A stretch of 64,000 bases of DNA from Entophlyctis helioformis. Taxonomy: Eukaryota; Chytridiomycota; Chytridiomycetes; Chytridiales; Chytriomycetaceae. The notes under the pieces are model-generated. The model saw only the letters and a list, made by a program, of their open reading frames with translations, did not search any database and was not told where the DNA came from. A program made the translations under genes and the position numbers. This document shows, in pieces, positions 35,731 through 46,884 of the stretch (position 1 is its first letter; each line of letters starts with the position of its first letter). Location of the stretch: the NCBI GenBank assembly GCA_025526915.1, contig JAHLKH010000128.1, forward strand, positions 16,484 to 80,483. The letters run 5' to 3'.

Positions 35731-37128
35731 CATCAAACATGTCGTCTCTATGGCGGTGTTGCTGGTGTTGGTGGAGATGCCCCTGGAACGACTGCATGTG
35801 CTGTTCTTGGCCATCTCGTTGCTGCATCTGCTGCTGCATCTGCATCTGTTGCTGTTGCTGTTGCTGGTGCTGGTGCTGCTGCTGATGTAGCTCTAGAGAG
35901 GAATGCTGCTGAAACACGCTCGTCGCGCTAGGCTGTGTATGCAACTGCGACGGTGGCTGTTGGAACGCAGAGCCGTCCAGACTGTGCTGGCTGTGCTGGC
36001 TGTGCTGGTGCTGCAGGAAATGCTGCTGCTGAAGCTGCTGCTGGCTGTGCTGATGCTGCATTCGGAACCGCTTGCTGGGATGGATGGCGTTGTTCGAGGT
36101 GGCCAGCATCTCGTCAGGCAGGATCGGCCGTCCAATGGCATTCATCATCTCGTGGCCGTATCCCCATCGTCGCTTGTGCGAGTCGGGCGCGTACATGGCA
36201 TTCGCTGCGATAGAGGCTGCTGTGGCTGCCGTTGCGGACGACGGGGCAGTGGCGCTTGTGATCGGACTGGTATCTTCGAACGGGCGGAACAGGTCAACAC
36301 CGCTGAGCGACGGGAGCGAGGGGGCAAAAAAGGCAATGGACGGTGCTTGTGTGATCATGGCGGACGGCAGATCCATGCCGGCGCTCCTCTCGAGGGCAAG
36401 AGACGGTGCAAGGCACGCAGCGGCATTTGCAGCACCGTCGACGCTTCCGATCGTCCCCAGCAGCGATGCAGATGACGCTGCCTGGACGCCACGACGTCTT
36501 GCAAGAGCATGGTCGGACGCAAGTTGCTGCTGGTGCTGCTGGTGCTGGCCGTGGCGCTCGCGCTCGAGACCCTTCTCGGCATCAGCAGCCTGCTGCTGCT
36601 GCTCCTGCTCTTGCTCCTGGCGCTGCTGTTGCTCCTGGTGCTGGTGCAGTTGCTGTTGTAGCTGCTGAAACTGCTCCTGAGCCTGCAGCTGCAACTGTGT
36701 CTGGCGGGCTTGGACAAACGAAACGAGGTCCGACAGCGGCACGACAGGACCCGCCAAGCTGCCGAGCATGGGCTTGAGGCCACTGCCACCTGCATCAATG
36801 TGCTGTTGCTGCTGCTGCTGTTGCTGCTGTTGCTGCTGTTGCTCCTGGAAGTGGACCGTGAGAAACGTTGCCAGGTCTTGCAGGCACTGGCTGTAGCCCG
36901 ACTCGAACGAACGCCGGTTCTGGGCAAGCGACTCCTTGTAGAGCAGCGCAACCGAATTGGCTGCGGCTCGGAAAGCGCCGGCCAGGCCCGCCTCTCCAGC
37001 TGCGGCGACAGATGCTCGGCAGACATGCCAGGCAGACCTGCTGCTGCTGCTCCTGCTGCTGCTCCTGCCGCTGTCGTGCTTGTCGTTGGTGTTGCCGCAC
37101 CCGGTGTCGACGACCCCGAGATTTCCAT
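35726..37128 (-). CDS. HAPSTR1/C16orf72-like protein interrupted by poly-Gln tracts
   Basis: Human HAPSTR1 works with the ubiquitin ligase HUWE1 in stress responses. The family helix is present: AFRAAANSVALLYKES, then RRSFESGY, and later PLSDLVSFVQAR, which lines up with the family DLISF motif; an 18-residue or so glutamine tract sits between them. The remaining 300 residues are Gln/His-rich, with a conserved-looking middle (HKRRWGYGHEMMNAIGRPIL, SKRFRMQHQ) and DDMFDE at the end. The ATG-containing N-terminal piece (MEISGSSTPGAATP) is in another frame; a 38-nt intron (37000..37037) or one missing base joins them, giving 454 residues. The start lies only 25 bp after the stop of the same-strand flavin reductase gene. 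Confidence 0.65.
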
Positions 37129-37153
37129 CGTGGTTGCAAGTTTAAAAAAAAAA

Positions 37154-38466
37154 TCATTTCAATTCATTCACGGACGACGGCAACTCCCTCAGGTCGGGCT
37201 CGATGAATGCAGACTTGGCTTCGTTGCTGTAGAGACGATCGCGAGAGTAGAAGCGCGAGATGAACGAAAAGTCATCGAGCAGCGGGTACCGCGCAAGGAA
37301 CTCGAGAAAGTCGCCGCCGCTCTTCTTGGACGCGCGATTCGGTTCTTTGCCGGTTGGGGCAGTGGATGCAGCTGCAGCTTGCAGATCAGCCTCGATAGCC
37401 ATGGCGGTCATGCGCAAGAAGAACTGCGTGATCGTCTCGTTGAAGCCTGTGCGCACACGCTCCTGGTTGGCCGCATTGAACCGCATGATGCCCTCCTTGA
37501 CAACAGGAAACACCTTGTCGACATTCGCACCAGCTTCAGACAGGTATATCCAGGCCATCCGCAAGTGCGATCGGTGCGTCCATTCGTCAAACGATAACGT
37601 AGCCTGCTCAAAGGCGTCCATAAACACCTCGTCGCCAATGCTGCGGTATGTGGACTCGTAGTACAACAGTGGCTCCATCTTGGAATCGCCGCGGGACGAT
37701 CCGAGGCCGTGGACGATCCGCTCAATGCGTCCAAACCATACTTCATGGTCGCCTACCTGCACAGAATGCTCAGCGTGGCAGATGAGCACGCTCAAACATC
37801 CGTGCAGGATGGGCAGGCCAGTGCCGCCATCGTCCAAGTGGTGCGAAAAGGGCGACAGATCTGCCTGTGTCTTGGGCGAGGAGAATGCCACAGAGTGGGC
37901 AATCTGCTGCTTGGACAGCAGATGCACTGCAAAGACGCTCGACTTGTGCAGCAGCGCCGACGTCGACGACGGCGTGCGGATCGCAAACGAGACGATGGGC
38001 GGATCCATCGACACGGACGTGAACGAGCTGCATGTCAGACCACGCGTGCTCGCCTCTGGCTTGGCCGTGTCGCAGACCGTGACGACCACAACTGCAGCAT
38101 CCATCGTCAGCGCCGAGCTCATGTGCGACGGAAAGGGCATGGTGGCAAGTGCATCGAGAGAGCCTGCATTGCTGCGTTACCTGGCTGCGGCACCTTGCGC
38201 ATCAGGCTCCGCAAGCTGTCACCGACCTTGGACGACAGCGAGCGCACACGGCCAGACGTCAAAGCGAGACCAGCCGGTGTTGGTGCAAACGCAGAGGCTG
38301 CTGCCGTCGCTGCTGCGGCTCTTGTTGCTGTCGCTCTGCTTGGTGCATGCCACAAGCCTGTGCCAAAGCGTGCGGCCGGCACAACGGTGCCCGACACGTT
38401 GCGCTGTGCTTGGTGGCCAGTCAGACTCCGTGCCGCACTTGCTCCACGAGTCGCAATCCGCCGCAT
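37154..38466 (-). CDS. Flavin-reductase-like FMN-binding protein with C-terminal helical extension, likely mitochondrial
   Basis: Exons 38181..38466 and 37154..38091 (407 residues). The start MRRIATRGASAARSL, rich in Arg/Ser/Ala and free of acid residues, looks like a mitochondrial presequence. The split-barrel flavin reductase domain covers about residues 80-240: LRSLMRKVPQP|VVVVTVCD across the intron, GLTCSSFTSVSMDPPIVSFA, FAVHLLSKQQ, VGDHEVWFGRIE. NADH:FMN reductases and related oxidases share this fold. About 165 further residues (MEPLLYYESTYRSIGDEVFM to ELPSSVNELK) are not part of the usual domain and look helical. Substrate unknown. The ATG is 18 bp from the ATG of the divergent giant gene, and an A10 run follows the stop on the plus strand. 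Confidence 0.8.
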
Positions 38467-38484
38467 CGTCGATTTCGCGCGCTG
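38467..38484. promoter_or_regulatory. 18-bp gap between opposed start codons
   Basis: Too short to be a whole promoter, so control elements must lie inside one or both coding regions, or one start is annotated too far upstream. Sequence is CGTCGATTTCGCGCGCTG. Confidence 0.4.
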
Positions 38485-41400
38485 ATGGAGACCTTCAGAG
38501 CCTCGTCAGCTTTTTGTGCGGCCATTCAAGACCTGGATGCGCTCTCGCCACTGCCTGCCTCGTCTTGCGCAGCTTGGTCCTTCCAATCAAACCCCGCAGA
38601 TGCATGGCTGGGCTATGTTTCTCAGGCAAGCTTCGCTGGGAAGCATGCCAGTGTTGGACTTGCTCACAGCCTCGTTGCGTTTTACAGACCGGATTCTCCA
38701 ATGGCCAGATGCTGCTGCTGGCGGTGGCTGCATTGTGTGCTGCCGTTGCAATACGACGCCTGAGGGCCAACTACACGGCGCTGACCCATTCAAGCAGCTG
38801 GTCGGCTCTGTCCGAGTTTGAACGGCTGCACATGATGCTTCTTGCCACGTTGGCCGCATCTGCCGCTGGTGAGTTGGACGCCTTCTCCATGCATACCTGG
38901 ACGCGTCTGTCGACTCATGTCATTTGTTGACGCCTGAATGTGGCACAACAGCGCATGTCCTGGCATTCGCTCTGTTCGTTGCGAATGCATCGCCAGGATG
39001 GATTGCTGTCTCGACTCTTGCAGACACGTCGACCTTTCTGATTCACGCCATCTGCACTACAATCTGCATCCGGCTGTGGATCTACGCATACAAGCTCGAC
39101 CATGTCGGGTTTTGGAGTTACGCAGCAGGCGTCTGCGTGGTACCGTCTGTACTGCACTTTGTGCTCGTCTCAATCTTTACCTTTCGGTCAACATTCACGG
39201 CAGAGAGTCTTGGCGATGCTGTGCGAGCCACATTCTCCATATTGCATGTCTTGCGCTTCAGCTTCTCGCTGGGCACGGTAGTCAATGCGGCTGCAAGGGG
39301 AGCACTGGTTCGTGCCGTTTCAGCTGCTGCGCCAAACTCTTCTGCAGCAGAATCGAAGGTATGCGTCCTTGCAAGTTGGACGTGCTCGACATTACTGATT
39401 GGCCAAATGGTCCACAGATCCACGGCCTCGCCATCGCACTCTCACTGATTGGGATGCCAAACAGTCTTGCTGCCATTTTACTCGCCGGCAGCGTCATCTG
39501 TCCAGTCTCTGCAACAAGCCAGGGGCAGCCTTGGACTCGGTTTCTGGACTGGCATGCCTTTATGTTCTGGTCACTGTTGGCTGTGTACGCTGCAACTGTC
39601 GAGCCGCCGTCAGACGCATCTACATCCAGCAATCCATTCACAGCCGGCCTGCCACTCGGCAGTCAAGATCAGCTCGGCCATGCCAGAGGTGTCTCTCCAT
39701 TATCGCCACTTTCGCATTCACAATATGGACAAAGAAGCCAGTCGCAAGGCACTGGAAGGACAGGAAGCCCATACCTGTATCCTTCGCCACTCACTATCGG
39801 CGCATCAGATAGCACACTCGATCCAGCCGCGCAGTCCAACGACTCTCCGTCGTTACGCCGCCAATACGTGCTCGTGATCTGGTTGCCCATCCTGGCTGCC
39901 GCACTCATCTCCACACTGGTGCTGCTCGACATGTTCTATTTTCGGTCCATCTCGGCCGCATTCGGGGCATCAAACCTTGTCGTGTTCGTCTTTGTTGTAT
40001 CAACCCATCTCGTGTTCAGCCCGTTCGACATGCAGAAACTCAAGCGACAAACGTTGGGAGACGTTCTTCTGGCCACAATTGCTTGCGGGTCTATCGCCAC
40101 GGCGTCTTTGGTCCTATTTCTCGCGTCGTCCAACATGCAGCTGTACTTTGGCCAGGCTCTGTGGCCTGTTGGTGCACTGATTGTTGTCTCGACAACAAGC
40201 ATGCCATCAAGACAGACATCCGCGCTGGTAGATTCGCAGCCTCAGGACGAGGTTTGGGTCGATCCATTCCTTGTAGGCGATCCACTCGGACGAGTGCACG
40301 CCGGAGAGCTCGCAGCAGTCGCCGCCAGAAACCCCACAGACGTTCTCGCGGCCGCTTCACCTCGCACGACCATTCCTGTGCGACGGACGCTTGCCAACGT
40401 GGAAACAGTGCAGACAGCTGGGCAGCTTCAGGACATGATACCCATGCATGTGATCGACGGTGTCGCAACAGGAGCGCGTGCGTTTTGCATGCTGTTGATC
40501 AGCGTCCAATTCGCAGTATCGCTCGTCCTTGGCGCTGTTTTCCCAATCGCTCTTGCTGTGGCAACCGTATGCTTCTGGATGGCCCTACATCCAGTGCGAC
40601 AACGATCACGATCCAGCTGCATCCGGGCAGCCGCTGCTGTTTTGTTTGGCACATGCGTGTCGGGATGCGCAGTCGCCTTCTTGATAGCACTTCCCATCTA
40701 CACGGCCTCAACAGCCACGTCACCGCCACTCGCACTCGCATCCATCTCCAATCCTGCCTCTCTGACGACTTCTCAAGCCGTAGAGACCAAACTTGCAAGC
40801 GTGTGGAGCAGTCGTGCAAATGGCATCTACATGCCATCAACAGTAAGTCTGCTCAATATTTCTTGCGCACCGACAGCTGTGCTGACATAACGGTGCTCTG
40901 TGACAGGCAATGGCTGCCAACACGATCAGTGCAGCAGCAATATCAAAGTCGCTTTCAAGCCAAACAACCTTGAATGGCGATCCGCTCGTCATACTCGAAG
41001 TGGAGCGACCGACTAGCAAGTTTCTCGTCTGGGCAAAGGCTGCTTGCCTGTCCAACATCTCCGTTGCGACCGTCTTGGTGAGCAGCGACGTGCTCATAGT
41101 TGCGGCACTCAAGAAGGCGGCAGCTGCGTCGTCTGGCATGGGATTCAGGCACACTTGGGGGTACGGCAGCACGGCAAGTGTTGGGCAGGCAAACCAAGGA
41201 GCAGACACAGCGTTGCAACCGCGCTTTCGTGCTCACAGCTATGCGCATCTTGTTCTGGACCCCATCGAGGCTGTGGCAGCATGGACGCGTGGATTGCACA
41301 CCGTCGTGGTCATGGATCCGTCTGACGAGACCGACGCGTCATTTGGCATTGCGTCACGGTTTGGTCCTGCATTTGCGGTAGCTGTCGCAGACACGAACAT

Positions 41401-44400
41401 TGGCAAGTTCATTGCTCATATAGGCAACTCTTCGTTCTCGGCCGACAGCAGCAGTCAAACAACAAACACAACCGGATCAGGATCGGCAACAGCAACAACG
41501 CCAACTGCGTCTCAGGTCACCACATGGCTTGTTTCTGCATCTATTGTGCCTCTGTTGCTGCTCGCCGCCATTGCGCTTCTCAACGTCCAGAAACTTGCGG
41601 TGAGCTACATGGCGCATCGTGCTCAATCGCAGCCCGCCAGCCATTCGTGGTCAACACCTCAGCCCACAAGGCATAGACTAGATATTGGAGCGGATCTGCT
41701 ACCGCCGAGACTCGCACACCTTCTCTTTTCGCAAAAGAATGCCGCCGTCTTGACCATCTACCTTCTCGAAACCGGCGCGATCCTTGCATGGTTTCTCTTT
41801 CTGATAGGCGGGATCCAATCCTTGTCGTCAGGCATGCTCCCAAGTCCAGCAGAAGTCGCATTCACTCTAGGCATTGCAGCACCAGCCTCGTCCGTGCTCA
41901 GCATGCTGACTGTCGTCGCGCTCTCGCCAAACTGGATCATCATCAGGACGCTTTTGATGCTCCTCACGTGCGTCTGTGCCGGATCGATTGTTCAAGCCAC
42001 AGCTGCATCGCCGTCGCCGTCATGGCTGGTGATTGTATCTGCAGCACTCTTTGTTCTTCTCAAGGCTGGAAGCACGTGCGCCACCGCGAAGTTGGCTGCA
42101 CGATCCACACACGAAGCTGACCGTGCGGTTGTGTGTCTGTCCGTTCTTGCGTTCTTTGGTTGGATGTTTGCAGTGATTGCATTTGGGCGACTCGGTGTCG
42201 ACTATGGGCGGTCGCTGGAAGGTGTCACAGACTATGGGCTGGCACTTGGCGGTCTGGCCGGCCCAATGCTGATGGCACTGTCTGCAGCACAACACTGGAA
42301 GTGGCTCGTTGTCGCTGGCGCGTTTTGGGCGGTCCTGACAGCCGCGTTTGGTGCAGGAGTCATGGGCAAGTCCACTAGCATGCTGGCCGCCTGTCAAAGT
42401 ACCGATACGGCAGCAACTGTGATTGGATGCTCGTACCACTGGGCGTTGCTCTTTGCTGGCGCGTTTATCCTCGTATTTGCGGTATCGGCTGCTCTTCTCG
42501 TGCGAATATGCAGTCGACAGCATGGCAACGACACTGCCATGAAGATAGATCTGTTCCAGCAGCTCGAAGACGATCTGGAAGGCTCCGAAAAGGACGACAA
42601 TGACGGCGACCAAGATGGCAACACGGCCATTGAGACGCACAGACACGCATCCGCTGTGGCCGAGCACGCTGAATCGGCACATGACGCCCTCCTTCTTTCG
42701 ATGCTCAGGCTTCCGGACGAGCAGACTGCGTTTGTGCATGTGACGCGTAGCAGCCTGCGGTGGACGATGTGGCGAACGTTTGTGGCTGGATCACTGGCAG
42801 CATGGATGCTTCTCATTGGCGGATTTGGCTCCATTGCAAACAACTCGTCGTCACCCGGCATGATCGCAGCGGGAGTCATGTGCGTTATTCTGTACCCGGG
42901 GTCACTGGCATTCACCGTCTACGGCGTTGTGGTCGATTCGCGCAAGGTTGTCGGGGCTGGACTGCTCTTGTTTGCAGGATCAACATCGTGCCTCGGCCGG
43001 CTGCTCGCGTCGAGCCTACTGGCGCGGCGCTCTACGGATCCAGTCGTGACCGTCGGAGGCGTGCTTTCGCTTCTTGGATCGTGCATGTCTTGGCTCATGC
43101 TGTGCTCGCAGCTCTCTGTTCCGTCCATCGCGACTCTGGCGGCAAGTCGCGGCACAGCACTGTCACGTCGCTTTGGCCGATCTGGAAGGACGCGCAAGAG
43201 GCAACATCGCAGCGGAGACGTCACCATTGGCATTGACAACGATCCTGCAGAGCTTCATGTGGCCAAAACGGACAGGCATGATCAAATCCGAGGCCTGCTT
43301 CATCCGCTCTGGGCTCCTGTTTTGACTGCCGTGGTTGGCTGTGTGCTTCTTCTGTCTGGCGCTGGCGTCGGCATCAATGCGTCTGGATACGATGACGAGC
43401 AAGCAGCATCAGGATGGCTGTTGTTTGCTTGCACGGTTGCCACCGCGAGCAGTTGCACTCTGGTCTACATGGTGTTCATGAGCAGCTCATGGGATCCCGC
43501 TACGACTTACAACAACACAACTCGCAAGCGGTTTGTTTTCTTGGCTGCAGGGCTCTATATCGGCTTGCTGCTTGGATGCGGATCGACTGCGTTTGTTTCA
43601 GCAGGGATCCTGTCTCGCTGTGCATCGCCAGCTTCAGCAACATCCAACTGCACGCGCTCAGCATCAACAGCATCCATCTTGGTCTGCATCGGATCCACCA
43701 TGCTGATACTATCAACGACGTTCTTCTGGACATTTTTGCTTGTTCATGGCTCGGTGGTCGATGCAGCATCTGTTGGTACGCAGCCAGGCACTCCAAGCAG
43801 CCCCAGACGGGAAAGCTCGCTACGCAGCAACCCGTACGCCAGCAACGGCAGCAGCAAGCAGAGCGAGCAAGTCATTGACGATCCACTGCACGACATGCTA
43901 CTGCGATGGCCAAGTATACAGCACGTCTTCAAGGTCTCGCTGTTGCTCGTAGTGATTGGATGGCTGGCCTTTTTTGGATCGTTCATCGCATCAGCAAGCC
44001 GCCAACCAGCACATATAACGCTCATTATTGTCGGTGCAGCGGTTCCGTTTGTGGCTCGATCGTGGATGCAGAGTGGCAGCAAGAATGCCCTGATGGCTCT
44101 TGTCGGCGTTCTTGTCCTCGGATGCGCAGCATCTGGTGGCGTCTTTTTCTCAAGTGCTTCGCTCACGTCGGGCATCGCTTCGCATGCGGCCGGGAAACTG
44201 TTTGGCAGCCTGCTGTTTGCAACAGGGTCGATTGTAATGCTCGTCGTCTTGATCGGTTGGCTCGAGCCGCTCGTCTTCTGGAGTCCGCCTTGGCAGGTTT
44301 CCGTGTCGCTGTTTGCCGCATCACCGGCCGGTCTGATAGTCTACGCGTCCGGCTTTGGCATGACTGCAACGGCAGCAGGAGACGTTTCCAACCTCGATGG

Positions 44401-46813
44401 CGGCTATGCCGCAAACGGCATATGCGCAATTATTGCACTGGTCGCTCTTTCGGTAGTTGGCATCCGCACCGAATCTGTCTTTGACACGACCGCACACCAC
44501 CATGAATGGCGGCTGGCCATGTCCGTACTCCAAGGCATTGTTCTCTGCGTGGCTGGCGGGGCTGTATTCGAGTCGCTCTCTGCCGAGGGAACCGTTGCAA
44601 TCAAAGCCCCCGAGCAGCTGGCTTTGCAGCTGACTGGATCTCTGCTGGCAGCGTGCTCCTGTGCGTTCTTCGCCATCCACCGCGTCCACACCTACACTGG
44701 CGTGGTAAGTCCCGCCCCAATCGTGGCAACCACACCGTCAGCGCCAGGTATCCGTTCAGCACTTTCGGGTACGCCCACCTTGATATCTCGGCTCAAGCAG
44801 GCACTCTCTCCATCACAGTGGTGGTCGTCTGCCTGGCGCGACGACAGGCGCTTCTGGGACTTTGAGATCCACTTTCTGCGTGTGCCGTCAGAGATGTTGA
44901 AGTTTGGCGCGCTGTCGCTTTTGGCCGTCGTTGGCTGGATCGCTTGCTTCATTATTGCACTCGGCATAGGAGTCGCATCGCTATCAGCTCAATCGCCCGA
45001 GTCGCCTCTGGCAGTGTTGGTGTTTGTCTCGGGATCCATCGCATTGAGCAGCATCTACGCGTTTGTATTTCTTGGCTGGCGGTTCACTGGCCTTGTTGTG
45101 TTGGGTAGTTGTCTCGCCACGCTTGCACTGGCAGGTGCTGCAAGCGTTGATCAGCTGCTGTTCAAGCCGCAGCCAGCAGCATCCATCACCGTCTTTGGCT
45201 CTCTGTCGGTTGCGTTTGCAGTTTCGTTTATGATCAGCATTCTTGTGGCGCGGCCTGCGGCCTTTGCTGTGGACTCGCGTTGGCTGAAAGCACTCAGCTC
45301 AATCGCAGCGTTTGGATGGCTGGTGGCTGTCGTTGGCATGGCCATGTCTGGCGGTTCGCCGAAATTCACGGCTGCACCGATCATTCAGTACCTGGGCATC
45401 TCATTCCCAGGTGGCGTGACGTGGATCTCCTTGGCGTATCTGTATCTGTGGCCATCGTGGCAGGCGTCGCTCGAAAGTGCAAAGCAAAGACGCTACAAGT
45501 CAAAGCCAGCATCCGCTGCGACTCCACAGCAAACAGCAGATGCTACTCTCAAGCCAGCGATTGGGACTCCTGGGTGGTTCCAACGGTTTAGGCGCAAGGC
45601 ACCTCCTGTCCAACCGCCCATCGCCATCACAACGGCGGATGCGACAAATGCAGCAACCGACGCGTCAGCATCCGTGCACCAACCAACCGCCGATGACCAG
45701 GCAACACCAGCAGAGATCACACCACCACCAGCCATGGAAGAGCCGCGCGTTTTGCCGCCTGAAGTGCCAAACGAGGAAGAGACGGCATTGGCCGACCCAG
45801 AAATCGCGCGACAGACAGCGACAGAGGAAGACGCCAGCGTACCGCCGCCAGCCCAGCTGACACATGCATACGCGGTGTTCCTGTGCTCCATCTCGCTCTT
45901 GACATCAGGCGCAACGAGTTTATCGGGCATCACAACGGCAACCCTTGGCACGATGGTCGTCTTCTTTGGGTCGCTGCTGATGATGGCCGGTTTTGGTGGG
46001 TACATTGCATTCGTGTTTTGCGGCCAGCGTCCCGAAGCCGACCTAGAGGAGGACAGTGAGCATTGTACGGATGAGACAAAGGACGGCAAGGCAGATGACA
46101 ACCCTGAAGATGGATCGCAAGAGTTAGCTCCCAGCCAGGATTCACCAGATTTGATGGACCGCGGGCAGCCTGTGCAGGATACTCGAGAGGTTCGCCCGGA
46201 TGATTCTCTGAAACGCCCACCCAACGACGGCAGTACTCCAGGATACGCACAAGCCGCTCCTCGAGTTAGTGTCCATTTCTCTCCAGACGTTGTGGTCAGC
46301 AGGAAAGATCCGACTGCCGGGCAGTCCATCCCAGAGAATGGCACGGACGGCGGATCTCAACTCTTCCCCAGCAAGGACGACAATCACGGCCAGCCAGTTG
46401 AGAAAGACCAGCCGGCCCCAGCAAGTCTGCTATTGCAAGTGCAAGGCGAGACCGGGCTGAGTCCAACGACCGAGGCAAGGGCAGTGGACGTGATTGCGAT
46501 GCTGCAGAAACGGTCAAACCAGCATATCAACGCTATACTATCTGAGGATCCTCAGCCGGCGACTGCAGAGGCAGAGGACAAGCAGACGCCCCTGACGCTA
46601 GCCGCGTTGCCAACACCGGCTGCTCTTCCTCCATTGCTGCCAAAGCCACGAGACGTGTTTGAGATCAAGCAAGCTGACGAAGCAGCTGGTTCTGGTGGCG
46701 GGGATGTAGAAGAGACGCACAGCACCGACGACGCTGCTGACGGAAGATCTCGGTGGCTCAAGAAGGCGGACAATGTATCCGTGTCTGTCGAGGAGATGAC
46801 CGCAGGCGAATGA
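38485..46813 (+). CDS. Giant polytopic membrane protein with internal two-helix repeats, no known family
   Basis: Exons 38485..38625, 38688..38868, 38952..39358, 39418..40842, 40907..46813; 2,686 residues, phases fit. I do not recognise it. It has at least 30 hydrophobic helices. A recurring unit is visible at least eight times: a helix with a central GW or AW followed by a glycine and a short polar loop, then a second helix (AILAWFLFLIGG, SVLAFFGWMFAVIAFG, SLAAWMLLIGGFG, LLVVIGWLAFFGSF, SLLAVVGWIACFIIALG, SSIAAFGWLVAVVG). Between helices 718 and 940 lies a soluble Ser/Thr-rich region (about 40910-41520) that may face outside. Cytosolic linkers carry acidic, Pro-rich stretches, and the last 260 residues are disordered and acidic. 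The first intron is GC-AG (CAG|GCAAGC). Confidence 0.7.
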
Positions 46814-46884
46814 CCGTTGGAGGTGTCGTGAACATAAAAGCATGTTGCCGTGTTTCTCCTTGTTCCAACAATCAGATCGATCCG

